Assembly (NCBI RefSeq): GCF_947492405.1
Contig: NZ_CANLMP010000010.1
Location: 1-64,000 of the forward strand
From: an uncultured Aquimarina sp.
GTDB taxonomy: Bacteria; Bacteroidota; Bacteroidia; Flavobacteriales; Flavobacteriaceae
DNA length: 64,000 nucleotides
Direction: 5' to 3'
The number at the start of each line of letters is the position of its first letter. Positions within the stretch are counted from its first letter, which is position 1. Of this stretch, positions 51,276-60,059 are shown piece after piece. The notes beneath the pieces are model-generated. The model had not been told where the DNA came from. It worked only from the letters and a program-made list of their open reading frames with translations, and made no database searches. The translations under genes were made by a program, and so were the position numbers.

Positions 51276-52337
51276 ATGTTAAGCAGAGAAGAAAAAACAC
51301 AATATAACCGTCATCTCATTCTTGACGAAATTGGAGAAGAGGGACAGAATAAACTAGCATCAGCTAAAGTTTTGGTGATTGGCGCAGGAGGATTAGGGTG
51401 TCCTGTTTTACAATATCTTACAGCAGCAGGAGTAGGAACAATAGGGATTATTGATGATGATGAGGTGGATCAAACGAATCTTCAACGTCAGATACTTTAT
51501 ACAATTGATGATATAGGAAGATCAAAAGCTAAAGTGGCTGCAGAAAAATTATCCAGACTAAATCCATTTGTGTTTTTTAAAGTATATGAAGAGAAGTTAG
51601 ATGCAGATAATGCATTAGAACTTTTTGAAGAATATGATATCATAGTAGATGGAAGTGATAATTTTCCAACACGATATTTAGTAAATGATGCTTGTGTTTT
51701 AACAGACAAACCTTTAGTATTTGGTTCTATTTTTAAATTTCAGGGGCAAGTTTCTGTGTTGAATTATGAAAATGGTCCTACATATCGTTGTCTATTCCCC
51801 AATCCACCAGCATCAGGAGCTGTTCCAAATTGTTCAGATATTGGGGTTTTAGGAGTATTACCAGGAATTATAGGTAGTCTTCAAACGAATGAGGTCATTA
51901 AGATGATTACTGGAATCGGAGAGGTGTTAAGAGGAAAACTGCTCTATTTTGATGCACTTACACTACAACAACAAGTATTAAGTTTCAAAAAAAATGATAC
52001 TATTGAAGTTGATCAATTAGAGGATGATTATGATTTTTTCTGTGGGATTAGGTCAAATACTTTCGAAGAAATTACACCCTTAGAGTTAAAGCAAAACCAT
52101 GAGAATTATCAAATTTTAGATGTTAGAACGATAGAAGAATATAATAACTTCAATATTGGAGGAATACATATACCTCTAGACATGGTTTTAAACCGAGTTT
52201 TAGAATTAAATAACCACAAACCAATCGTAGTTTGTTGTCAATCAGGAATACGAAGCAAAAAAGCCATAGAAATCATTTCTAAATCCAGAGATGATCTTGT
52301 TTTAGTAAACCTTAAAGAAGGCTTTTCTTCTTATTAA
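51276..52337 (+). CDS. thiF: ThiF/MoeB-type adenylyltransferase with C-terminal rhodanese domain
   Basis: 353 residues. E1-like domain 1-240 with VLVIGAGGLGCPVLQYLTAA and DDDEVDQTNLQRQILY (ATP binding), adenylates the ThiS C-terminus. Rhodanese domain about 265-350 with active loop CCQSGIRSKK, supplying sulfur. The fused form replaces separate ThiI/IscS transfer steps. Last thi gene; its end overlaps the convergent lipoprotein gene by 4 bp. Confidence 0.92.
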   Translation: MLSREEKTQYNRHLILDEIGEEGQNKLASAKVLVIGAGGLGCPVLQYLTAAGVGTIGIIDDDEVDQTNLQRQILYTIDDIGRSKAKVAAEKLSRLNPFVFFKVYEEKLDADNALELFEEYDIIVDGSDNFPTRYLVNDACVLTDKPLVFGSIFKFQGQVSVLNYENGPTYRCLFPNPPASGAVPNCSDIGVLGVLPGIIGSLQTNEVIKMITGIGEVLRGKLLYFDALTLQQQVLSFKKNDTIEVDQLEDDYDFFCGIRSNTFEEITPLELKQNHENYQILDVRTIEEYNNFNIGGIHIPLDMVLNRVLELNNHKPIVVCCQSGIRSKKAIEIISKSRDDLVLVNLKEGFSSY

Positions 52338-52768
52338 TTAGAAATTACCAAAATATTTCCTTCTCTCCTGATTTGATATCTTAAAAGAGGAAATCCGCCT
52401 TCTCCTTCTAATTGTTGACCACTGATAATCTCATAGACATTATCATTACCGCAATTAGACTCAGCTCGTATACCATTTATATTAAGCGCAGAACAGTCAC
52501 TAGGCGTAATGTTAGGATCGCTCAGTTCAAAAGCTGAATACAGCGTATTATCTACATTATATATTACAACACCTTTAATGCCTACACCTTCAATTCTTAT
52601 TTCTTCAGCATTCCCTGGAAATTTAAGACTATTAAATCCTGGTAAGTCTAAGTTTACGGTATGATTAAAGCCTATCGATGGAAGGTTCGGATTGTTAGTA
52701 CGATTATCATCACTACTACACGAAAATATCAGAAGAGAAATACAAGCTATTACTATTATTTTTTTCAT
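52334..52768 (-). CDS. surface lipoprotein with degenerate Rieske-like fold
   Basis: 144 residues. Lipoprotein signal ends IFSC; the following SSDDN matches the S-D-D surface-export signal known from Flavobacterium, so the protein may be on the cell surface. The C-terminal half follows the Rieske pattern (DCSALNINGIRAESNCGND, then VYEIISGQQLEGEGGFPLL, RYQIRREGNILVI), yet the CxH and CxxH cluster ligands are reduced to single Cys residues without His. Not expected to hold a 2Fe-2S cluster. Function unknown. Confidence 0.7.
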   Translation of the reverse strand: MKKIIVIACISLLIFSCSSDDNRTNNPNLPSIGFNHTVNLDLPGFNSLKFPGNAEEIRIEGVGIKGVVIYNVDNTLYSAFELSDPNITPSDCSALNINGIRAESNCGNDNVYEIISGQQLEGEGGFPLLRYQIRREGNILVISN

Positions 52769-52868
52769 TGTTTTGAATTATTTATATGAAAAATATGGTT
52801 GTGTAACCGAAGTATCATTTTTAAAAAGACCAAATTAAGTAAAAATGTGATTCGGTATTATTTTTTAT

Positions 52869-52876
52869 TATATTTG
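52869..52876 (+). promoter_or_regulatory. greA promoter -7 box
   Basis: TATATTTG, full consensus, 59 bp before the greA ATG. Confidence 0.7.
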
Positions 52877-52889
52877 TTTATAGTTAAAG

Positions 52890-52911
52890 TCCCATAGCCA
52901 TGGGATTTTTT
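52890..52911 (+). terminator. terminator-like hairpin in the greA leader
   Basis: TCCCAT, AGCC loop, ATGGGA followed by six T, starting only about seven bases after the expected transcription start. It looks like an early intrinsic terminator or attenuator between promoter and gene. Confidence 0.6.
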
Positions 52912-52934
52912 GTATTTATATAAACGATGAAGTT

Positions 52935-53411
52935 ATGAGCAAAGTATCTTATTACACTGCAGAAGGGCTAAAAAAGTTAAGAGACGAATTAAATAACCTT
53001 AAAGATATAGAGAGACCAAAAGCATCACAAGCGATTGCAGAGGCTCGTGATAAAGGTGATTTAAGTGAAAATGCTGAGTATGATGCAGCAAAAGAAGCAC
53101 AAGGGTTGCTAGAGATGAGAATTTCTAAATTAGAAGAAACCTTGTCGGGAGCGCGATTAATTGATGAATCTCAATTAGATACGTCCAAGGCATTAATCCA
53201 TTCTACTGTTAAAATTAAAAATCAAACGAATGGAGCGCAGATGACCTATAAACTAGTTGCACAAAGTGAAGCAGACCTTAAAACAGGTAAAATATCCGTA
53301 GATTCACCTATTGGTAAAGGCCTCTTAGGTAAAAGCGTAGGCGAAGTTGCAGAAATTCAGGTTCCTAATGGAATTATGAAATTTGATGTTGTAGAAATTA
53401 CACGAGAATAA
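52935..53411 (+). CDS. greA: transcription elongation factor GreA
   Basis: 158 residues: N-terminal coiled coil with the acidic tip (RDKGDLSENAEYDAAKEAQG) that reaches the polymerase secondary channel, and the C-terminal domain (SPIGKGLLGKSVGEVAEIQVP). It rescues backtracked RNA polymerase. A terminator-like hairpin in its own leader suggests self-limiting expression. Confidence 0.96.
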   Translation: MSKVSYYTAEGLKKLRDELNNLKDIERPKASQAIAEARDKGDLSENAEYDAAKEAQGLLEMRISKLEETLSGARLIDESQLDTSKALIHSTVKIKNQTNGAQMTYKLVAQSEADLKTGKISVDSPIGKGLLGKSVGEVAEIQVPNGIMKFDVVEITRE

Positions 53412-53430
53412 AAAATAACATCCAGTTACG

Positions 53431-53466
53431 AAAAACCTTTCTTAAAAAAATGAGAAAGGTTTTTTT
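53431..53466 (+). terminator. greA terminator
   Basis: AAAAACCTTTCT, ten-base loop, AGAAAGGTTTTT with further T. Confidence 0.92.
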
Positions 53467-53531
53467 ATGCTCTTGTTTTTGTTAGAAATACCCTATATTT
53501 CGTATCGATAAACCAACTAAAATTTTAACGA

Positions 53532-53921
53532 ATGTCTACCCTGTTCACTAAAATTATAAATGGCGAAATACCCTCTTATAAAGTCGCCGAAGATGAGAAT
53601 TTTTATGCTTTTTTGGATATAAACCCTAATGCCAAAGGACATACCTTGTGTATCCCAAAAAAAGAAGAAAATAAAATATTTGATCTTGATGAAGAAACGT
53701 ATATCGAACTGATGCGTTTTTCGAGAAAAGTTGCTATAGCGTTAGAGAAATCAATAGTCTGTAAGCGTGTAGGTGTTGCTGTTGTGGGTCTGGAAGTTCC
53801 TCACGTTCACGTACATTTAATACCGCTTAATGATATGAAAGAAATGACATTTCAGCATAAAGTGTCAATGACAGCAGATGAGTTTAATAAATTAGCCACG
53901 GAGATTCAATCGAATTTATAG
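53532..53921 (+). CDS. HIT-family nucleotide hydrolase/transferase
   Basis: 129 residues with FTKIINGEIPSYKVAEDE, AFLDINPNAKGHTLCIPKK and the catalytic triad motif HVHVHLIPL. Hint/PKCI-like enzyme acting on nucleoside phosphoramidates or dinucleotides. Two bp before the thioesterase gene, so an operon. Confidence 0.93.
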   Translation: MSTLFTKIINGEIPSYKVAEDENFYAFLDINPNAKGHTLCIPKKEENKIFDLDEETYIELMRFSRKVAIALEKSIVCKRVGVAVVGLEVPHVHVHLIPLNDMKEMTFQHKVSMTADEFNKLATEIQSNL

Positions 53922-53923
53922 AA

Positions 53924-54340
53924 ATGAAGACAACTTCTGATTTTAAATTGTCGTTACAACTTAGGATTGATTGGAGTGAAATGGATACGTATCAGCATGT
54001 GAATAACGTAAATTTCATGAAATATATGCAAAGTGCTCGTGTTCAGTTTTGGGAAGTATCTGGATTGGCTACATTATATTCCGAAACTAAGAAAGGTCCT
54101 ATGCTTGTATCTACAAAATGTGATTTTAAAAACCCCTTGTTTTTTCCTGGAAATGTCCTAATTAAGACAAAAGTAGAATTTGTAAAGAATTCTAGTTTTG
54201 GATTATATCATGAATTGTATAATGATGATGGAACATTATGTGCTATTGGTCATGATGTAGCTGTTTGTTTTGATTTTAATATTGATAAAACCTTTATGAT
54301 TTCTGATAAATTACGAACAGTAATGAATCAATATTTATAG
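53924..54340 (+). CDS. hot-dog fold acyl-CoA thioesterase (4HBT/YbgC-like)
   Basis: 138 residues: RIDWSEMDTYQHVNNVNFMK is the 4HBT active-site helix with catalytic Asp, followed by YMQSARVQFW. Hydrolyses acyl-CoA thioesters; chain preference unknown. Coupled to the HIT gene. Confidence 0.9.
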   Translation: MKTTSDFKLSLQLRIDWSEMDTYQHVNNVNFMKYMQSARVQFWEVSGLATLYSETKKGPMLVSTKCDFKNPLFFPGNVLIKTKVEFVKNSSFGLYHELYNDDGTLCAIGHDVAVCFDFNIDKTFMISDKLRTVMNQYL

Positions 54341-54346
54341 GATACA

Positions 54347-54706
54347 TTATAACTGAAATAGTTCAGGATGATAAAGAAATGCATATAAACCCCCTGTTAT
54401 TATAAGAACCAAAAGAACTACTATATAAAATAGTCCTGTAAATTGAATACCTGAGGATTTAGAGTTTATTGTTTTTTTATGGTAATTATAAACTCTTTCA
54501 ATATCATCGGTCCAGCGCCCTGGAAAAATAGTAGTCTCGCATTTCTTGCAATCCATACTTTCAATAATTTCACCTTTGGTCTTAATAAAAAGCTTGGATA
54601 GCTGCCTTTTTTGTTTAAATGATAATAATAGGCTTTCTGTAGAATAACATTCAGGACAGTTATTATTAAGCACAGCTTCTTTTAAAAGGATATACTCGGT
54701 TTTCAC
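54347..54706 (-). CDS. zinc-ribbon membrane protein (119 aa)
   Basis: Two Cys pairs, CPEC (residues about 17-20) and CKKC (about 53-56), form a probable zinc ribbon; a single C-terminal transmembrane helix lies at about 90-110 (FTGLFYIVVLLVLIITGGL). Unknown role. It converges with the thioesterase and lies downstream of the sensor kinase gene on the same strand. Confidence 0.7.
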   Translation of the reverse strand: MKTEYILLKEAVLNNNCPECYSTESLLLSFKQKRQLSKLFIKTKGEIIESMDCKKCETTIFPGRWTDDIERVYNYHKKTINSKSSGIQFTGLFYIVVLLVLIITGGLYAFLYHPELFQL

Positions 54707-54743
54707 TTTGTTTAGTTTATTACGTATAACGCTTATAAGAGAA

Positions 54744-55958
54744 TTATGTTATAACAGACTCGTCTGATTTGCTCAGAGTAATCTGAAAAGTAGTGCCTTT
54801 GTTAATTTCAGATCTAAGTACTTTAATTTTACCAGAGTGGTAATCTTCAATAATTCTTTTGGCTAATGAAAGCCCAAGCCCCCAACCTCTGGTTTTGGAG
54901 GTGTAACCAGGTTCAAAAATTTTAGTAAACTTGCTTTTGGGGATTCCTTTTCCACTGTCTGTAATTCTTATAAATACACGTTTAGAGTCTTGAGACAGTT
55001 CAATATTTAGATCTCCTTTTCCACGCATAGCATCAATTGCATTTTTCACGAGATTTTCTATAGTCCAGCTATATAGTTGAGAATTTAGATGTACCTGAAT
55101 AGATTTTTCTGGTAAATTGATCGAAAAATTAATCAATTTGGAGCTTCTGGATTGTAGATAAGTATATGCCTCTCTTGTTTCTTTTACAATATCTACTTCT
55201 TCTAATTTAGGAATAGATCCTATTTTAGAGAAACGCTCGGTAATTACTTTCAATCTGGATATATCCTTTTCTATTTCTACAATATATTCGGGATTTACGT
55301 TTTCTACTTTTAGAATTTCATTCCATCCCACTAAAGATGATAACGGAGTCCCAATCTGATGTGCGGTTTCTTTAGCCATACCTGCCCAAAGTTTGTTCTG
55401 CTCACTAGCTTTAGAAGTAGTAAAAAAGAAATAAATTACTCCAATCAACAAAAAAATGATTAATGCGATAGCAATAGGGTAATATTTTAATTTTTGTAAA
55501 ATAGAAGAATTTCCATAGTAAACGTATTGTACAGTCCCTTTTAGGTCTAAAACTATTGGTTCATTTTCGGACTTCATCTGCTCCAGATAATCTGCTAATT
55601 CTTTTTCAGTAATATCATCTGGTAAATTTAGTGTGGACCCTGAAATATCTATATGACCAGATTGTCCTTTGATAAAGTCACCTTTAGAGTTAGTGATAAT
55701 TGTGGGGATGGTATTATTAGTGCTGTTGATGAGATTGGATAACTCTAGGTAATCATCCAAGTTAATATCGTTAGATCCATCTATGCCTGAGCTACTTAAC
55801 GCCTTAAATGATTGAGCCCATACTTGCATTTTAGTGCTCTCATCTTTTTTTAATCGCTGAAGAAATATAGAGGTGTTCCATAATATCAGGCCAGTAATCA
55901 CAAGAACTGCAAAAATTATAAAATAACTAGCCAGATTACGTTCATCAGAAAAATTCAT
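54744..55958 (-). CDS. sensor histidine kinase (two transmembrane helices)
   Basis: 404 residues: transmembrane helices at about 12-32 and 160-180, a short periplasmic sensor between them, HisKA-like helix with MAKETAHQIGTPLSSLVGW (phospho-His), ATPase with NLVKNAIDAMRGKG, ITDSGKGIPKSKF and GWGLGLSLAKRI. No receiver domain and no response regulator beside it, so an orphan kinase. Confidence 0.92.
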   Translation of the reverse strand: MNFSDERNLASYFIIFAVLVITGLILWNTSIFLQRLKKDESTKMQVWAQSFKALSSSGIDGSNDINLDDYLELSNLINSTNNTIPTIITNSKGDFIKGQSGHIDISGSTLNLPDDITEKELADYLEQMKSENEPIVLDLKGTVQYVYYGNSSILQKLKYYPIAIALIIFLLIGVIYFFFTTSKASEQNKLWAGMAKETAHQIGTPLSSLVGWNEILKVENVNPEYIVEIEKDISRLKVITERFSKIGSIPKLEEVDIVKETREAYTYLQSRSSKLINFSINLPEKSIQVHLNSQLYSWTIENLVKNAIDAMRGKGDLNIELSQDSKRVFIRITDSGKGIPKSKFTKIFEPGYTSKTRGWGLGLSLAKRIIEDYHSGKIKVLRSEINKGTTFQITLSKSDESVIT

Positions 55959-56071
55959 AGAAAATGTGTGTTACCAAACCCTAAATATAAACGTTATAAA
56001 ACTATTTTATTGTTTCTATTACAAGGTAAGTAAAACCAAGCAATAGTGTATTGATACCTTTAAACTTTAAT

Positions 56072-56079
56072 TATCTTTG
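56072..56079 (+). promoter_or_regulatory. -7 box before the flavin-reductase-like gene
   Basis: TATCTTTG, 17 bp upstream of the ATG at 56096, which supports that start over the ATG at 56051. Confidence 0.6.
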
Positions 56080-56095
56080 TGTAATAGATTCATGT

Positions 56096-56971
56096 ATGTT
56101 ACGTATAGACCCTTTAGAAGTTTCCACAGGAAAATTACACGGAATGATGCTAGGAGCGATTGGACCAAGACCAATAGCATTTGCAAGCACTATCGATAAA
56201 GAAGGTAGACCAAACCTTTCACCTTTTAGTTTTTTTAATGTATTTAGTGCTAATCCGCCAATTCTTATTTTTTCGCCAGCTAGAAGAGTCAGAGATAATA
56301 CTATAAAACATACGTTAGAAAATGCAATAGCTACTAAGGAGGTTGTTATAAATGTTGTTAATTATGATATAGTTCAGCAAATGTCCTTGTCTAGTACCGA
56401 ATATCCAGAAGGAATTAATGAGTTTGATAAAGCTGGTTTAACAATGGTAGCTTCAGAAAAGATAAAAGCTTTTAGAGTTGATGAAGCACCAGTGCAGTTT
56501 GAGTGCAAGGTGAATCAAATAGTGCCAATGGGAGAAGAAGGAGGAGCAGGAAACCTTATTATTTGCGAAGTATTATTAATGCATGTGAAAAAAGAGATTC
56601 TTGATAGCGATGGTAAGATTGATCAGTATAAAATTGATCAAGTTGCACGTATGGGAGGAAACTGGTATACAAGAGCGAATATGGGAATGTTTGAAGTTCC
56701 AAAACCACTAAGTACTATTGGGATTGGTGTAGATGCATTGCCTGAAAGCATAAAAAGCAGTAAGATATTTACAGGAAATGATCTCGGTAAGTTGGCAAAT
56801 GTTGAAAGAATACCTACAAATACTGAGGTCCAAGATTTTGTTAATAACAATAGTGATATTAAGGATAAAATTCAGGATGTTAACCTAATAGAAATTCATA
56901 AATTTGCACAGCAGTATTTAGATAAGGATGATATTAATACTGCCTGGAATATTTTAGCAGCAATACAATAA
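56096..56971 (+). CDS. FMN-binding split-barrel flavin reductase-like protein
   Basis: 291 residues from MLRIDPLEVSTGKLHGMML, chosen because the promoter box lies just before it. Family motifs GAIGPRPIAFASTID, NLSPFSFFNVFSANPPILIF, NDTIKHTLEN-like RDNTIKHTLEN. Probably an FMN/NAD(P)H oxidoreductase of unknown substrate. Followed after 8 bp by the DUF3127 gene. Confidence 0.88.
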   Translation: MLRIDPLEVSTGKLHGMMLGAIGPRPIAFASTIDKEGRPNLSPFSFFNVFSANPPILIFSPARRVRDNTIKHTLENAIATKEVVINVVNYDIVQQMSLSSTEYPEGINEFDKAGLTMVASEKIKAFRVDEAPVQFECKVNQIVPMGEEGGAGNLIICEVLLMHVKKEILDSDGKIDQYKIDQVARMGGNWYTRANMGMFEVPKPLSTIGIGVDALPESIKSSKIFTGNDLGKLANVERIPTNTEVQDFVNNNSDIKDKIQDVNLIEIHKFAQQYLDKDDINTAWNILAAIQ

Positions 56972-56979
56972 TTAAAAAG

Positions 56980-57354
56980 ATGGAAGTACAAGGTAAAGTA
57001 AAGATGGTCGGTGAGACACAAACTTTTGGAAACAATGGTTTCAGAAAACGTGAGATAGTGGTTACTACAGAAGAACAATATCCGCAGCATATAATGGTAG
57101 AGTTTGTTCAGGATAAATGTGATTTATTAAACAGCTTTCAGGTAGGTCAGGATGTGAAAATAAGTATTAATTTACGTGGTCGTGAGTGGGTAAACCCACA
57201 AGGAGAGACTAAATATTTTAACTCTATCCAAGGATGGAGGATTGAGAATTTACAAGCGGCGGCTCCTTCTGCAGCGGCTCCAATGCCTCCTGCTGATGCA
57301 TTCGAACCTGCAACAAATCTTACGGAAGAAGATCATGATGATTTACCATTTTAG
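56980..57354 (+). CDS. DUF3127 OB-fold protein with SSB-like acidic tail
   Basis: 124 residues. An OB-like beta barrel about 1-95 (MEVQGKVKMVGETQTFGNNG, REWVNPQGETKYFNSIQGWR), an Ala/Pro-rich linker and the terminal EEDHDDLPF. The end is the same as the SSB tip (EEDDLPF at 26060-26521), which recruits genome-maintenance proteins. A role in nucleic-acid transactions is suggested but not established. Confidence 0.85.
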   Translation: MEVQGKVKMVGETQTFGNNGFRKREIVVTTEEQYPQHIMVEFVQDKCDLLNSFQVGQDVKISINLRGREWVNPQGETKYFNSIQGWRIENLQAAAPSAAAPMPPADAFEPATNLTEEDHDDLPF

Positions 57355-57381
57355 GTAGATCAATATTATAGATATTATACT

Positions 57382-57406
57382 GATCCTTCGATAGACTCAG
57401 GATGAT
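57382..57406. repeat. dispersed repeat fragment (ATCCTTCGATAGACTCAGGAT type)
   Basis: GATCCTTCGATAGACTCAGG: ends ATCCT/AGGAT are complementary; related to the CTTCGACA..CTCAGTG repeats elsewhere. Confidence 0.5.
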
Positions 57407-57427
57407 AACTGTCGATGTGTAAAAGTA

Positions 57428-57456
57428 AAAAGTCCGATACAATGTATCGGACTTTT
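57428..57456 (+). terminator. terminator after the DUF3127 gene
   Basis: AAAAGTCCGATAC, AAT loop, GTATCGGACTTTT: a 13-bp perfect stem usable on both strands. The remaining sequence up to 57611 shows no gene. Confidence 0.85.
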
Positions 57457-57611
57457 CATATTGTGGTTTTAGGTTAACCTTTTAATAAAACTCAAAAAAG
57501 CAATGATGAACAAAATTTATCTTAAAAGGTTCTAACAAATATTGTGATTTTTTTGGTCAATTCAAACAACTAATTGATATTTAACGTTGTAGAAACATTT
57601 AGAATTTTGTT

Positions 57612-58250
57612 TTGTATATACTTAATGATTCCATAGATTTTCCCAATGTATCTGCTGCTAACGAAGATGGGTTGTTGGCATTAGGAGGAGATCTTTCTAT
57701 TCCCAGATTATTGAACGCGTATCATAACGGAATTTTCCCCTGGTATGATGAGGATCAACCTATTTTATGGTTTAGTCCTGATCCTAGAATGGTGCTTTTT
57801 CCTGAAGATCTCAAAATAAGTAAAAGTATGCGGCAGTTGTTTCGTAAAAACTATTTTGAAATCACCTTTAATAAAAACTTCAAACAGGTTATTGATAACT
57901 GTGCTAGTATAATTCGTCCTGATCAGTTTGGTACCTGGATTACATCGGATATGCAAGAAGCATACATAGAACTTCATAAAATGGGACATGCTATTTCTGT
58001 AGAAGTATGGAAAGACAAAACGATTGTAGGAGGCTTATATGGGATATGGTTGGAGGATAAGAAAGTATTTTGTGGAGAGAGTATGTTTTCTAAAGTAAGT
58101 AATGCTTCTAAATATGGATTTATTAAACTAGTTGAACGCTTAAAAGAAAAAGAAGTGAAGCTAATAGATTGTCAGGTTTATACTGATCATTTAGCTAGTT
58201 TAGGAGCCAAAGAAATTTCTAGGCGTGCATTTATCGAATTTTTAAAGTAG
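57612..58250 (+). CDS. aat: leucyl/phenylalanyl-tRNA-protein transferase
   Basis: 212 residues from a TTG start (MYILNDSIDFPNVSAANEDG). Motifs GLLALGGDLSIPRLLNAYHNGIFPW, ILWFSPDPRMVLFP and GGLYGIWLEDKKVFCGESMFS define the family. It adds Leu or Phe to N-terminal Lys/Arg proteins for the N-degron (Clp) pathway. No ATG lies near; TTG gives the right length. Confidence 0.94.
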   Translation: MYILNDSIDFPNVSAANEDGLLALGGDLSIPRLLNAYHNGIFPWYDEDQPILWFSPDPRMVLFPEDLKISKSMRQLFRKNYFEITFNKNFKQVIDNCASIIRPDQFGTWITSDMQEAYIELHKMGHAISVEVWKDKTIVGGLYGIWLEDKKVFCGESMFSKVSNASKYGFIKLVERLKEKEVKLIDCQVYTDHLASLGAKEISRRAFIEFLK

Positions 58251-58325
58251 TTTTATATATATAAAACAAGTTTAGAACAAACCTCAGAGAATTAACCTTT
58301 CAATGAGGGTTAAATTTTATCATTT

Positions 58326-58979
58326 ATGACTATTCACAATCTTGAAACTGAAAACTCTATTTTAAATCAATTTATCAGCGAAATTAGAGATAGTGCTGTA
58401 CAAAAAGATAGTATGCGTTTTAGAAAGAATATAGAACGTATCGGTGAGGTTTTAGGTTATGAATTAAGTAAAGCATTAGAATATACTTCAAAAACGATCA
58501 AGACACCTTTAGGAACTAAAGAGATTTCAGTACCAGATAAAGAGTTGGTTCTTTGTGCAATTTTGCGAGCAGGTTTGCCATTACATCAGGGACTTCTCAA
58601 TTATTTTGATACTGCAGAAAACGCTTTTATTTCGGCATATAGAGATCACACAGAAGATTCTGATGATTTTGAGGTAGTTGTTAATTACTTAGCATCACCT
58701 TCTTTGCATAATAAAACACTGTTGCTTGCGGATCCAATGTTGGCCACCGGAAAAACTTTAGAGAATACCCTGAAGGCTATGAAAAACCATGGAGAACCCA
58801 AACAGATTCATATCATAGCCGTTATTGGTTCTAGAGAAGGAGTTGAGTATATCAAGGATGTTTTTCCTGAAAACACCCACCTTTGGATAGCTGCTATCGA
58901 TCCGAAGCTAAGCAGTAGAGGGTATATAATCCCTGGTTTAGGAGATTCAGGAGATTTGTCTTTTGGTGTAAAGTTGTAA
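58326..58979 (+). CDS. upp: uracil phosphoribosyltransferase
   Basis: 217 residues: AILRAGLPLHQGLLNYF, FISAYRDHTEDSDDFEV and the PRPP loop LLLADPMLATGKTLENTL, then YIIPGLGDSGDLSFG at the C-terminus. Salvages uracil to UMP. Convergent with the ACT gene. Confidence 0.93.
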   Translation: MTIHNLETENSILNQFISEIRDSAVQKDSMRFRKNIERIGEVLGYELSKALEYTSKTIKTPLGTKEISVPDKELVLCAILRAGLPLHQGLLNYFDTAENAFISAYRDHTEDSDDFEVVVNYLASPSLHNKTLLLADPMLATGKTLENTLKAMKNHGEPKQIHIIAVIGSREGVEYIKDVFPENTHLWIAAIDPKLSSRGYIIPGLGDSGDLSFGVKL

Positions 58980-58988
58980 AACTAAAAG

Positions 58989-59393
58989 TTATCCTATATA
59001 GTGTTGAGATAAATTTTTAAGAACCTCAATTGTTTTTTCGCCATCCTTTGTATTAACAAAAATATGATCGTGATAATAACCTGCGATTACATTACAACTT
59101 ATTTCGTGTTTAGCTAGTTCCGACGAAAAGATAGCGGTTAATCCTATAGCATCAAGTGAAGAATGGATTTTTAAAGTTATCCAAGAAGCAATAAATTCAT
59201 ATTTTAAGTTAAGATTATCAGCTTTTTCACGTCTTAAAATCAGTGTAATTCCTTCTTGCTCCCTGAACTCGCAGATAATGTCTTTTCTTTCGATTTGATC
59301 TGTCGTTTTTACCGTAGTAAATACATATTCTCCAAGTTGTAATTCTGGAGTCATTTTTTGAATAAGTGAGGTAAGATTCTTTTCTCCAGTCAT
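58989..59393 (-). CDS. ACT-domain protein (134 aa)
   Basis: Two ACT-like halves: EGITLILRREKADNLNLKYEF (first) and SLDAIGLTAIFSSELAKHEI, NVIAGYYHDHIFV (second). Resembles the small stand-alone ACT proteins of Bacteroidota that bind amino acids. Two bp after tag on the same strand, so likely one transcript. Confidence 0.8.
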   Translation of the reverse strand: MTGEKNLTSLIQKMTPELQLGEYVFTTVKTTDQIERKDIICEFREQEGITLILRREKADNLNLKYEFIASWITLKIHSSLDAIGLTAIFSSELAKHEISCNVIAGYYHDHIFVNTKDGEKTIEVLKNLSQHYIG

Positions 59394-59395
59394 TT

Positions 59396-59959
59396 TTAAA
59401 CCTCTTTATATCTAAAACAGTTTATGGTATGATCGTTTACCATACCGATAGCTTGCATGAAAGCATATATAACAGTTGATCCTACAAACTTAAATCCTCT
59501 TTTTTTTAGATCCGTACTAAGACGATCTGATATTTCTGTTGTAGCAGGACATTCCTTATGATGTTTCCATGTGTTTACAATAGGTTCTCCATCTACAAAC
59601 CCCCATATATAAGCATCAAAACTGCCAAATTCTTCTTGAATTTTTATAAAATTTTGTGCATTGCTTATAGCAGAATTAACCTTCAGTTTATTTCTAATGA
59701 TACCAGCGTTTTGTAATAATTCTTCTTTCTTAGTATCATTGTATTGAGCAACAATTTTGTAATCAAAATTATCAAAAGCAAGTCTAAAGTTTTCTCGTTT
59801 TCTAAGAATGGTAATCCAGCTTAATCCGGCCTGAAAAGTTTCTAAGATTAAGAATTCGAACAAAAGACGCTCATCGTGCAATGGCACTCCCCATTCGTTA
59901 TCGTGGTATGATTCGTATAATGAATCACCGATGCACCAACCGCATTTATGTTTTTCCAT
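59396..59959 (-). CDS. tag: DNA-3-methyladenine glycosylase I
   Basis: 187 residues. CGWCIGDSLYESYHDNEWG near the N-terminus gives the zinc ligands Cys and His, with the second pair (HTINCFRY) at the C-terminus; LILETFQAGLSWITIL is the family helix carrying the recognition Glu. Removes 3-methyladenine in base-excision repair. Confidence 0.95.
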   Translation of the reverse strand: MEKHKCGWCIGDSLYESYHDNEWGVPLHDERLLFEFLILETFQAGLSWITILRKRENFRLAFDNFDYKIVAQYNDTKKEELLQNAGIIRNKLKVNSAISNAQNFIKIQEEFGSFDAYIWGFVDGEPIVNTWKHHKECPATTEISDRLSTDLKKRGFKFVGSTVIYAFMQAIGMVNDHTINCFRYKEV

Positions 59960-60059
59960 AGGTTTATTTCTAGTAGATAAAGATATTAGATTACTTTTGA
60001 ATTTTTAGTGTAAGCTTTAAGAATATATATCGTCCTATAGGATAAGATATAAAGAAATT

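Noticed and set aside
54751..54764. AACAGACTCGTCTG near the end of the sensor kinase gene as a third operator
   Set aside because: It lacks the ATTC half and the direct repeat and is inside a coding region.
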